From: Streptomyces thinghirensis
GTDB lineage: Bacteria > Actinomycetota > Actinomycetia > Streptomycetales > Streptomycetaceae
Assembly: GCA_021502835.1 (NCBI GenBank)
Contig: JAKFGP010000028.1
Coordinates: 62,001-126,000 of the forward strand
DNA: 64,000 nucleotides
Reading direction: 5' to 3'
In this document: positions 1-7,536 of the stretch, piece by piece
How the letters are laid out: each line of letters starts with the position of its first letter
How positions within the stretch are numbered: position 1 is the stretch's first letter
The notes under the pieces: generated by a model
The model's input: the letters and a program-made list of their open reading frames with translations, nothing else
What the model was told of the DNA's origin: nothing
Database searches by the model: none
Made by a program: the position numbers and the translations under genes

Positions 1-488
1 CAGCTCCGGAGCAGCAGGCGCCGCAGACGGGACAGGTGCGGGGGTTTCATCGCGTGTGACGTCGACTCCGCCGGGGTTGCCGGGCCGTCGTCCACAGGTT
101 GGGCAGGGGCAGCGCCGTGTTTGTCGGCGGGGGTGTGGACCAGGAGGGTTCCGCCGAGGAAGGCCAGAGCGGGCCACCCGGCGACGAGGATGCGGAGCCA
201 GGCCGGGCACGTGGGCCAGATCGAGGAGTCCGGCCGTCGCGATGTTCGCGCCGAGCGAGGCGAACAGGGCGGATGACAACCAGGTCCAGGCCGAGCGGTC
301 CCGGCGGGCCGTTCGCCAGCTGTCGCCAGGCAGCGACCAGGAGGAGATCGACGGAGATCGGGTAGGCCCAGGCTTTCCAGCCGGACTGTCCGGCGGCTTC
401 CGCGAGGTCGTGCAGGTGGGCGGAAGGACAGGGCGCCGGCGATGACGGCCTGGACGAGTACGGCGTCGATGCGGATCGAGCGGGGCAT
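1..488 (-). CDS. DUF2637 membrane protein of an integrative element, C-terminus cut by window edge
   Basis: The reading begins at an ATG (488) with MPRSIRIDAVLVQ and continues through a histidine- and alanine-rich helix, then segments resembling SVDLLLVAAWRQ, ALFASLGANIATAG and ILVAGWPALAFLGG. These are the four hydrophobic helices typical of DUF2637 proteins. The family is found next to transfer genes on Streptomyces plasmids and integrative elements (established knowledge) and has no proven biochemical function; a role in plasmid spread or replication is usually assumed. At least two single-base indels (near 410-430 and 330) break the frame. The gene lies downstream of the FtsK-like Tra on the same strand, in the usual element order. 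The helices are convincing; the C-terminal tail lies beyond the window. Confidence 0.72.
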   Translation of the reverse strand, partial: MPRSIRIDAVLVQAVIAGALSFRPPARPRGSRRTVRLESLGLPDLRRSPPGRCLATAGERPAGTARPGPGCHPPCSPRSARTSRRPDSSIWPTCPAWLRILVAGWPALAFLGGTLLVHTPADKHGAAPAQPVDDGPATPAESTSHAMKPPHLSRLRRLLLRS

Positions 489-614
489 GGGGGGCACCTC
501 CCTTCGAAGAGGGTTGGGCCGGGGACGGGCGGGGAGCGTGTCTGGCCGTCCGGTCCCGGCGGTCAGTCGGTGACTGGGCGGGGCTTGCCCAGCGACGGAC
601 CGGCCGTCGGCGCC

Positions 615-1905
615 TCAGTGGGGCACGAGGGGCCGGAAGGGGTCGAGGGCGGGGAAGTCCAGGACCAGGTGGCGAACTCCCGGCAGGCCGCGATCACTTC
701 CGCGCGGGAGGTGTGCGGAGTGCGGATCTTCGACCAGCCGCCCGTGGAGTCCGCGGCTGACAGCGGTGCCTGGGCGGTCCATCGGGATCAGACCGGCAGC
801 CTGTACGGCGTCCGGTGCCACGTCGGCCAGGCCCATTTCGGCGGTCTGCTTGTCGTTGACCCGGTGTACGACACGGCCGGTGAGCTGGGCACGGAGCCAT
901 GGTGGCGCCCTTGCCCAGGTCGGAGCCGAACCGCTGCCCGCAGATCTCCAGGTAGATCCCGATCGCGCGGGCCATCTGCGCCAGCCGGATCAGTGCCGTG
1001 ACGATCCGCTCGCGGCGTTCCTCATCCTTCTTCGCCGAAATCAGGAACAGTTCCGCCACCTCGTCGACCAGGACAACGACCGGCACCGGCCGCAGGTGTT
1101 CGGGCAGCTCCCACACGTCCGAGACGCCATGCAGGCTCAGTAGGTCGAAGCGGTCTTCCATCTCCGCGACCAGGACCGCGAGCAGGGAAGCGGCATCGTC
1201 GGGAGTGGTGACCAGAGCCGACAGCCGGGGAGCGAACGCGGACTGTTCCACCCCGCGCTTGCAGTCGATACCGACCAGCGCCACCGGCAACTGAGCCAGC
1301 CCCTGATCAGGTTGCGCTGATACATCGACTTGCCCGAGTGATTCGCGCCCAGCGTCAGCGCCATCGGACCTTGCGGTAGTCCCGCTCGAACGCGGTCCCG
1401 TCCTCCCGCAGTGCCACCGGCACCACCAGATCGTGCGGGGCGGCGTTGCGCGGCATCTGCACCCGGCGCAGCACGTCATGGCCGGTCATGCGCAGTTCGA
1501 CGAACCCGGGCTTAGTCTCCACCACAGTCGCGGAGTGCACACCCCAGGCGTGCCGCAGCCGCTCGGAGGAGGCCATCACGTCGGCGGGCTCCAGGCCGGC
1601 CGGAAGTCGCAGCGTGACCCGCAGCCCGGTCGACGTGGGCCGAACCCGGCGGATCTTCGGCGGTACCGGCTGTACCTCTCGGCTAGCGACGCTGCGCGTC
1701 ACCGAACGCCCGCAGTCCGGACGGCTGAACCGTCAGCCCGCAACACGTCCATCGTCGACCGGTACGAGAAGGTGAACCGTCCCCAGGTGAGCGGCATGCC
1801 CACCAGCGACCAGTACACCCGCGGGGCCCGTACCTTCGCATAGCCGAGACCGCCGACGCCCGCTAACGCCCCCGTGGCCTCCAGCCACATCGTCAGGTCA
1901 GCCAT
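615..1905 (-). CDS. FtsK/SpoIIIE-type DNA translocase, conjugal transfer protein Tra (frameshifted)
   Basis: This is the septal DNA pump used by actinomycete integrative elements to move double-stranded DNA between mycelia. The start ATG at 1905 gives MADLTMWLEATGALAGVG, an N-terminal membrane-proximal segment. A Walker A-like GANHSGKSMYQRNL lies around 1310-1350. A conserved FtsK patch (VALVGIDCKRGVE) is near 1265-1300, and the Walker B stretch VPVVVLVDEVAELF is near 1040-1080. The tail has the family's IPMDRPGTA element near 765-790. Frameshifts occur near 1360, 1330, 890 and 740, so the gene appears in pieces. The stop is ambiguous (615 or 564, depending on the last indel). It starts 2 bases after the SCO3933-like gene ends, implying one transfer operon. 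Whether it is genuinely intact cannot be told from this read quality. Confidence 0.85.
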
Positions 1906-1907
1906 GA

Positions 1908-2240
1908 TCAGGCCGCCGGGGTGATCGCGACCGCGCAGAACGAGATCCCGTGCCGCTTCTGGCCGTTGAACTCGTTCTCCCAGTCCCGCGCCTTCAGGCC
2001 GTGCACCTTGACCGGCGTACCCGGTATGAGGTTCTCCGGGTAGCCGTTCTCCGGAACGGTCACCTGGTAGAGGTTGCCCTCCCCTCGTCCGAGACCAGCA
2101 GGCCCACGGTGGACAGCCCCAGGCTCGGGTTGTCCCGGTCCATGGCTCGCTCACCGGTCTTCTTGTTCGCCATCTTCGGTTCCGGCGCGGTCGCCACGAA
2201 CACTACGGCGGTCGAAAGGTCGATCTTGGAACGACGGCAT
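1908..2240 (-). CDS. SCO3933-family small regulatory protein of an integrative element
   Basis: A protein of about 110 residues with the family's hallmark N-terminus: a beta strand VVFVATAPEPKM followed by a KKTGE-like turn, then LSTVGLLVSDEG, a YQVTVPENG strand, and a C-terminal WENEFNGQKRHGISF. This arrangement matches the small protein annotated as SCO3933 family regulatory protein that sits directly upstream of tra in many Streptomyces integrative elements (family recall). The start ATG at 2240 is preceded by AGGAG (about 7 bases away). One extra C near 2228 and one missing G near 2085 break the frame. It is the first gene of the minus-strand operon leading into Tra and lies beside the operator cluster that separates it from the divergent GntR gene, so it is probably controlled by that regulator. 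Confidence 0.75.
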
Positions 2241-2293
2241 GAGCACTCCTGTTTCGAAGCTTTGGAGCAGGCCCAAGAAGGCCTTCCCTTCCC

Positions 2294-2368
2294 GCTGTCC
2301 TAGGACTGCGGTGGGCGTGACAAGACTGTGGCACGCAGTCCTGGGACTGTCAACAGTCCTGGGACTGT
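2294..2368. promoter_or_regulatory. Triple operator-like inverted repeats between the transfer operon and gntR
   Basis: Three related inverted repeats lie in the divergent promoter. They are at 2294-2309 (core GTCCTAGGAC, a perfect palindrome), 2335-2350 and 2353-2368. The last two share CAGTCCTGGGACTGT; the third has perfect 7-base arms ACAGTCC/GGACTGT around TG. Copies two and three are spaced 18 bp start to start, about two helical turns, and a half-site (AAGACTGTGG) sits between copies one and two. Position and symmetry fit autoregulation by the adjacent GntR protein, as known for KorSA-type repressors of pSAM2-like elements (inference). Confidence 0.7.
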
Positions 2369-2400
2369 GCTTGACTGGACTCGTTGAGAGGAGTCATGCA

Positions 2401-3198
2401 ATGGCGCCCAAGTGGCGGGAGCTAGGCGGACAAGCTGGCTGAACAGATCAAGAGGGTGAGTACGCCCCCGGCCAGCAGCTCCCCGCAGATCAGGGAGCTG
2501 GTCGCAGCAGGCGAGGGCAGCAAGTCCACCGTCCATCAGGCCTTCAAGGCTCTTGAGGCAGAGGGCCTGGTGACGTCATCTCGCGGCCACGGAACCGTGG
2601 TGCGTGAGCACGTGCCTCTTAAGCGACTCGGCATCGCCAGGTACGACAAGGCCAAGTGGCGGGACGGCGACGAGGTCGCATTCATCGCGGACCGTGTGGC
2701 TTCCGGACGGGGGTACCGCCGGAACGAGCAGACCCAGACGATCAGCCGTGTCGTAGCGCCACCCAGAAGTGGCAGCCGCTCATGGACTGCCGGAAGGCGC
2801 CGAGGTCTACGCCCGCGCGCGGCTGGTGAAGGAAGGCGATCAGCCGACGCACACGTTGACCAGCTACTACCGGCCCGAGCACGTCGAAGGCACTCGACTG
2901 GTAGACCCCACGCCGGGGCCCGCCGGCCGAGGCGGAGGGTTCCGAGTGCTGTACGACGCGGGTTACGAGATCGACCACATGAAGGGAGCGACTGTTCGCC
3001 CGCGCTGCCACACCGGACGAGGTGAGGCAGCTCCAGCTACCACCGGGCGAACCGGTCGTCGAGTTGCATCGGACGACCTACACGGCCGCGGGCATTGTCG
3101 TGGAGTACGCCATCGGGGTACACGCGGCATCGCGCTTCGCGTGGGAGTACGACTTCAAGGTGCCCGATTCGGCGAAGGACAGGGAAGGCCAGCAGTGA
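2401..3198 (+). CDS. GntR-family repressor with UTRA ligand domain (KorSA-like)
   Basis: A transcriptional repressor that probably controls transfer and maintenance of the element. The N-terminal 75 residues form the GntR winged helix: KWRELADKLAEQIK, QLPQIRELVAA, the recognition helix KSTVHQAFKALEAEGLV and the wing SSRGHGTVVR. The C-terminal half is a UTRA-type domain with VYARARLVKEGD, TSYYRPEHVEGTRLVD and, at the end, LPPGEPVVELHRTTY followed by a FAWEYDFKVPDSA tail. UTRA domains bind small effectors. The start ATG at 2401 has GAGAGG about 9 bases upstream. Single-base indels lie near 2430, 2480, 2755 and 3000. The stop overlaps the next gene's GTG start (GTGA). The triple inverted repeat just upstream is the likely operator. 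Confidence 0.85.
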
Positions 3199-3872
3199 TC
3201 TCGGCACAGGACTGGGCGGACGCCCGGTGCGTATGGGACTACCACCAGATGGGCCACACTCCCCGGCCGTGCTCGGTTGCCATCGGTCTTGGTAGTCACG
3301 ATCTGGGCGTGGCCGACACGGCAGTGAGCCTGTACAAGCGCGGCATGGCCCCCTGCTCCTGTTCACTGGTGCCACCAGCCCACGACGCGGGAGCGCATGC
3401 CCCCGGGGTGAAGCAGTCCACTACAAGGAACGGGCACTGGAACTCGGTGTCCCCAGTACGGCCATCCTCGTAGAGCCCCGCGCCCGCAACACAGGTGAGA
3501 ACATCCGCTTCTCGCGAGAGCTGTTGGAAAAGGAGGGGGCCGAGGTTTCCTCGGTACTCCTCATCAGCAAGCCCTACGAGGAGCGGCGAGCGTACGCCAC
3601 CGCACGCAAGCTCTGGCCGGCAGTCGAGGTCGTCAAGTGCTTCCGCTCCCATGACGCTCGACGAGTACGTCGGCTCCATCGGTGACGCCCGCTTGGTGAT
3701 CGACATGCTGGTTAGGTGCGTTGCAGCGACTGATGATCTATCCGGAGCAGGGCTTCATGATCAGCCAGCCAGTGCCCTCCGACGTGCTCGACGCGTACGA
3801 GCGCCTGCGCCAAGCCGGATACACGAGCCGACTTCTGCCCACTGGCGCGCCTTCGGCGGCCGAGCAGAGTGA
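3195..3872 (+). CDS. YdcF/DUF218-family protein
   Basis: The start GTG overlaps the stop of the GntR gene, so the two are translationally coupled. Recognisable family features are an N-terminal CSVAIGLGSHDLGVADTA strand-turn, the LLFTGATSP segment, an ERALELGVP helix followed by VEPRARNTGENIRFSREL (the E-x-x-S/A-x-x-T motif region of DUF218), then SVLLISKPYEERRAYATARKLWP. DUF218 proteins have a Rossmann-like fold. E. coli YdcF binds S-adenosylmethionine and SanA-like members affect envelope permeability, but the substrate here is unknown. Frameshifts near 3355, 3630 and 3715 break the gene, and the exact stop (3872 or slightly later) is uncertain. The C-terminal part contains PEQGFMISQPVP and VLDAYERLRQAGY. 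GntR-YdcF pairs occur near Streptomyces integrative elements (recall). Confidence 0.7.
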
Positions 3873-4053
3873 GAGCTGTTACAGGTTTCTCTACCTCATC
3901 AAGGCCCGCGCACGGCGCGGGCGCGCGCCACCTTGTCGGCGGGGCCGCCGCCCTGTCTTCGCCAGCGGCGGCCGCCGGCGGCGCGCTGCGTGCAGCGGAC
4001 AAGGACGAGAAACGATCTACCGCATGCCCAATGAGGGCCGCCAGAATGGCCCC

Positions 4054-4470
4054 ATGGGGGATTCCACCGTGCGCACAGCGTTCCGTCTGACGTTTACCGA
4101 CTACCACCAAGACCCGAACGATAGCGACGTGCTGCGGCGTGCAGTCACCATCCCGGCCGACCGGATCACGTTCGACGACGGTCACTTAAACCTGTGGCTC
4201 ACAGGCACCCACGTCGGAGGTTCCCGCTTGAGATCATCGAGTCCGTCTGCCCCGCCGGCGATGCCAGCAGAAGGCGTGAGACGCCGGAGGAGCTACGGGC
4301 TCGCTTCCCACGGATGGGTCACCCGTGGTCACCAGAGGACGACGCCCGTCTCCTAGCGCTCTACCAGCAGGGCGAACGAGACTTCGACATGCTCGGGGAA
4401 ACAGTTCGGCCGGAAGCCCAGCGCCATCCGGTCGCGACTGGCCAAGCTCGGCCTCGAAAGCCTCGCCTGA
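4054..4470 (+). CDS. Small protein with C-terminal Myb/SANT-like HTH
   Basis: The ATG at 4054 gives MGDSTVRTAFRLTFTDYH, an N-terminal beta-rich region with a LNLWLTGTH strand. After a one-base indel near 4222 the frame continues with PLEIIESVCPAGDASRR, WSPEDDARLLALYQQGE and, after a second indel near 4403, FGRKPSAIRSRLAKLGL and a stop. The last part is a tryptophan-led helix-turn-helix in which a GRKPSAIRSRL recognition helix resembles SANT/Myb-like domains common in small actinobacterial proteins. Total length would be about 138 residues. The function is unknown; DNA binding is inferred from the HTH only. The long inverted repeat 60 bases downstream could be its target. Confidence 0.6.
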
Positions 4471-4530
4471 CAGTGCTGAGGCTCAGACGTCTGTGGCTGG
4501 GGCGGTCGGCTCCACGGCTTTAGGCAGCCA

Positions 4531-4641
4531 CTTTGGGGCGAGCCTCTAAGATCATGGCCCCAACGTCGTGCTTTAACGGGCAGGTCCACAGACTGCCCGA
4601 CTCGCCATCAGCTTACGGGGCCATGATCACTCGCCCCAAAG
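4531..4641. repeat. Nested 111-bp inverted repeat in a 300-bp gene-free stretch
   Basis: Two pairs of perfect 12-base arms are nested. The outer arms are 4531-4542 (CTTTGGGGCGAG) and 4630-4641 (CTCGCCCCAAAG); the inner arms are 4550-4561 (GATCATGGCCCC) and 4617-4628 (GGGGCCATGATC). Inside the loop is a third hairpin with arms 4577-4583 and 4593-4599 (CGGGCAG/CTGCCCG). Imperfect complementarity seems to continue outward on both sides (GGTCGG...CGGCTTT on the left against its complement near 4655-4675). No gene is seen in 4471-4769. It could be a structured RNA, a MITE-like remnant, a terminator complex or an origin-like site. Confidence 0.75.
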
Positions 4642-4769
4642 CAGCTCCAGCCCAAAGCCGCTCCACCGACCTCGCAGCAAGGCCTCCCCATTGTGGACAT
4701 CTGTGCTTTAAGATCTTCTCGTCCAGAGCACGCCAGGCAAAGAAAGCAGGAGAATGCTGAGAGAATTCA

Positions 4770-5274
4770 GTGCCGCGCGTTTTTGTCTCCTACTCTCATG
4801 ATTCTAGTGAACACAGGGAGCGGGTGCTCCATTTCATCCAATCTTTGCGGCGTAATGGAGTAGATGCGTGGGCCGATTTTTCGTAGAAAGCACCCCGCCA
4901 GCCAATTGGCCCGTGTGGATGCAGAATCAAGTCGAGGAGGCCGATTACGTACTCGTCGTGGTCACGGAAACGTACGCGAAGAGATTCAATCAAAAGGAAG
5001 CGCCGGGTGTTGGTACAGGGTTCGCTGGGAGGGAACTCTGATCACAACAGATATCTATTACAGCACCAGTGAACGCATCAAGTATATTCCGGTGATTTTC
5101 TCACCGGAAGACTTCGAATTCATCCCTACCCCACTGAAGGTGACGAACAGATACGTTGTATCACCTGAAGACGATTCAAGCCTCATTTCACTACTTAGGC
5201 ATTTACTGCAAGCGCCGGAATTTGTCCCTGCGCAGATTGGTGAAGCGCCGCCGCTGATCAGTCGAGAGGGGTAG
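4770..5274 (+). CDS. SEFIR-domain protein (TIR-like signalling/defence domain)
   Basis: From the GTG at 4770 the protein opens PRVFVSYSHDSSEHRERVL, the conserved first strand and helix of SEFIR domains, followed by LRRNGVDAWADF. Restoring one T in the T-tract at 4877-4881 removes the in-frame TAG at 4884 and restores PANWPVWMQNQVEEADYVL, the family's W-P-x-W-M motif, then VVVTETYAKRF. Restoring one G at 5018-5020 gives GTGVRWEGTLITTDIYY and KYIPVIF, the domain's last strand. SEFIR is the bacterial counterpart of the IL-17 receptor domain and a TIR relative. Single-gene bacterial SEFIR defence (bSEFIR) is known to deplete NAD. The C-terminal part is a short helical extension. Codon use and GC are clearly lower than in the neighbours, suggesting transfer. 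It may be fused to the next gene. Confidence 0.85.
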
Positions 5275-5323
5275 CTCGCCCGCAATCCTGGCGATTGACC
5301 CACGGATTGCAGAGGCCATTCAG

Positions 5324-6117
5324 TTGAGCGAAGCTGATCCGAATGGAGCCCTCGATGCTTTGACGGATTTGCTTGATTCGCTACGTGGACCACAGCGAGC
5401 CTTCGCTTACTGTGCTATGGGCGAGATTCATCAGAGGATGGGGTTTTGGGCGCCAGCCCTTACCGTGTATCAACGCGCACTTGAGAGCACTCCGGACAAG
5501 CAGACCGCGGAGGTCGCGGCCCGAAACATGCGCCTCGCCTTGGACGCGATGGAATGGCATTTCCGCGATGGTGGACCTGTCGACACCGCCAACAAGTTCG
5601 TGCGTGCCGTCAAAGAAGGAAAGTTTAATCGAGCATGGGGGCTGCTCACTCCAAAACTCCGGTTGGTCTTGGTGCAGGCATGGATTTGGGCGAATAAAGA
5701 CCATGAATCTCTAAGGCCGTTCGATCAGGAAGAACTAGCCAAAGCGCTGTCGGCCATCAAGCCGGAACACGCACTCGCTAGGGCGTTCAATGGTACTCAA
5801 CTGGGCGAGTTCCAGAACGCCTTCCCTACGATTGATGAAACATGGGGAGCTGCTAGCAATCCCAGGCCCATCGGGATCGATTACGAACTCGTCGTACTCT
5901 CACCAACTGGTGGTGACCTCCGTGGTATTCGATGAGGCGACAGGACCTGTTCAGACTGCGCCCTTCCTTATGAAGCAGTTGATGGGGCAGTGGAGGGTAG
6001 AGAACTTTGGCCTGCCTACCCTATCCCTGGATGGCCGCCGTCACACGAGGAGATTCCTGCCGAGATAAGTAACCTGACGCTCGTCAAGAATCCCGGAAAA
6101 GAGGCCCAAGGTGAGTG
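5324..6117 (+). CDS. TPR-like helical protein, probable partner or C-terminal part of the SEFIR protein
   Basis: The only plausible in-frame start is TTG 5324, but the frame is open from about 5256 and reads naturally from upstream (PAILAIDPRIAEAIQLSE). This suggests either a leaderless coupled start or a fusion to SEFIR. Residues 1-90 form TPR-type helix pairs: GALDALTDLLDSL, RAFAYCAMGEIHQRMGF and APALTVYQRALESTP. A second half (ANKFVRAVKEGKFNRAWGLL, then QWRVENFG near the end) looks like an NTF2-like or cystatin-like ligand-binding fold. Indels occur near 5915 and 6010. With the last one repaired the protein ends at 6115-6117 and overlaps the next start. Base composition matches the flanking SEFIR and membrane genes and not the rest of the window. 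A sensor or oligomerisation role is inferred. Confidence 0.6.
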
Positions 6118-6518
6118 AAGGGCATAGCGATGCGTTGATTAAGCATCTCGAGTTCATCCAATCCACGATCGCCCGACTCGCCAATAACTCCTTCCTGATA
6201 CGTGGTTGGAGTATAACCCTTACGGGTGCACTGGCGGCGGCTTCACTAACGAGCGGGAAATCCTCTCTTGCTGCGGCATCCTTCATCCCAGCTCTGGGGT
6301 TCTGGTTTCTTGATTACTTTTACCTGAGACAGGAAAGACTTTTCCGTAAGCTGTATGAAACTGTATCGGGCGGTAATCAGAGTACCCCTGCATGGTCAAT
6401 GAATGTAGCACCTTATGTGTCTGTAGTGAAAAGGCGTAAGGTGTTCCTGTCTCCAACGCTTTGCCTTTTCTATCTTCCTCTGCTTACGGCAAACCTGGCA
6501 ATTCTCGCCTGGGGATGA
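6111..6518 (+). CDS. Small three-helix membrane protein of the SEFIR operon
   Basis: An intact 135-residue ORF from GTG 6111. The N-terminal amphipathic helix LIKHLEFIQSTIARLANNSF leads into transmembrane helix 1 (about residues 33-48) and helix 2 (about 52-70, ending FWFLDYFYLRQERLFRKLY). After a soluble loop a third helix lies at about residues 112-133. The pattern of an H-x-E-x-I-Q start, a KGW/RGW turn before helix 1 and a FLDxxFLRQERLFRKLY linker after helix 2 matches a widespread uncharacterised family of small bacterial membrane proteins (recall, no name known to me). The start overlaps the end of the TPR gene, so expression is coupled. Beside a TIR-like domain protein, a membrane effector or anchor role is plausible but inferred. 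Confidence 0.75.
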   Translation: MSEGHSDALIKHLEFIQSTIARLANNSFLIRGWSITLTGALAAASLTSGKSSLAAASFIPALGFWFLDYFYLRQERLFRKLYETVSGGNQSTPAWSMNVAPYVSVVKRRKVFLSPTLCLFYLPLLTANLAILAWG

Positions 6519-6741
6519 GGTGGAGGGGTGAGTGCATCGAGATCATCAGGACGCTAAAGCAGTGGCGGACATTACAGTGTCATGCCGTAGGAGATGACTC
6601 CACCCCCTTCGGGGCCGTCATCAGGAGTGGCTGATCTGAACGCGGAGCGCTTGCCGCTGTGTCCTGGCCGGATCGCCCTCTTGTGTGCCCTTCGTGTGCG
6701 TGTCAAACAGTTCACAGGCGTGATCTGGGGGAGGGCACTGC

Positions 6742-7368
6742 ATGGCGGTGTTGGGTGGCTATCCTGCGGGGCCGTCGGCCTGGGCCGGCGAGCGGTTTGG
6801 GCGGCATGCCGGCGTGCTTGCCGCGGCGGTTCCTGTGCAACTGGCCAAGGCTCATGTAAAGGCTCATGCCGCGCACCTCGCTCGGGGCTGAAGAAGCGGA
6901 GCCCGTACGGTGTCGCCCTGGCGGGCCTGGTGCGCGAACACCTGGCGGAGACGGCACGTGAGCTGGGGGAAGCCGTACGAGACGTGCGCGGATACGAGTA
7001 CGCAGTGATCAACGATCACGCACTCTTCCCCCTTCCGCTACGCCGACAGGCCGCGGCCACTGGACCGGGCCCGGCTGCCCGCCAACGCGTCGCCCACGCG
7101 GCAACGGCTGTTCCGGGCGCACGGGCCGCAGCCTCCGGAAGGACTGTTCGACGTCGATGAGGACCTGGTGACCGCGGAGTACTTGGGGTTGCACGAAGTC
7201 TTCGAGGAGCTGGGAGCTTCCACCAGGCTCGTCTGTGTGTTCTTCACAGCTGACGCCGAAAACGGCGTCCATGCCATTCACTGGGGTGACGCCCATCTCG
7301 AACCCGACCGCACCTTCACATGGCCGTACAGGGAACAGCTCCCGGTCGCTCCAGCGCAGATGGAATGA
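6742..7368 (+). CDS. Hypothetical protein
   Basis: From ATG 6742 the reading is MAVLGGYPAGPSAWAGERF and a helix VQLAKAHVKAHAAHLA, then, after an indel near 6885, VALAGLVREHLAETARELGEAV and YEYAVINDHALF. After another indel near 7030 the frame gives PFRYADR, a FDVDEDLVTAEYLGLHEVFEEL helix-rich segment and VCVFFTADAENGVHAIHWGDA near the C-terminus, stopping at 7366. I do not recognise the family. It has normal Streptomyces composition, unlike the operon 200 bases upstream, so the boundary of the accessory region lies between 6519 and 6741 or nearby. A 220-base gap before it contains no clear gene. It precedes rlmN on the same strand by 168 bases. Confidence 0.55.
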
Positions 7369-7536
7369 CAGGCCGTGGTGCCGCCACCTGGGCACCTACG
7401 CGACGACTGACTGAGTCCTGGGCCGTCCCTGGGCCGTCCGAGGTCGACCAAAGCTGACAGTCGGCACCCACGGGTGACCACCCACACCCCGCTCTGGCCT
7501 GGGCGCCCGGAGATGATCTGCCACACTAGGAAGGTC

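Noticed and set aside
4877..4886. True premature stop in the SEFIR gene (pseudogene)
   Set aside because: The stop disappears when one T is restored to a T5 tract, and the restored frame yields the conserved P-V-W-M region; a read error is more likely.
6572..6740. Possible tRNA or attachment site at the right boundary of the accessory region
   Set aside because: No acceptor stem, T-loop (GTTCGA) or matching direct repeat at the left side could be found by eye.
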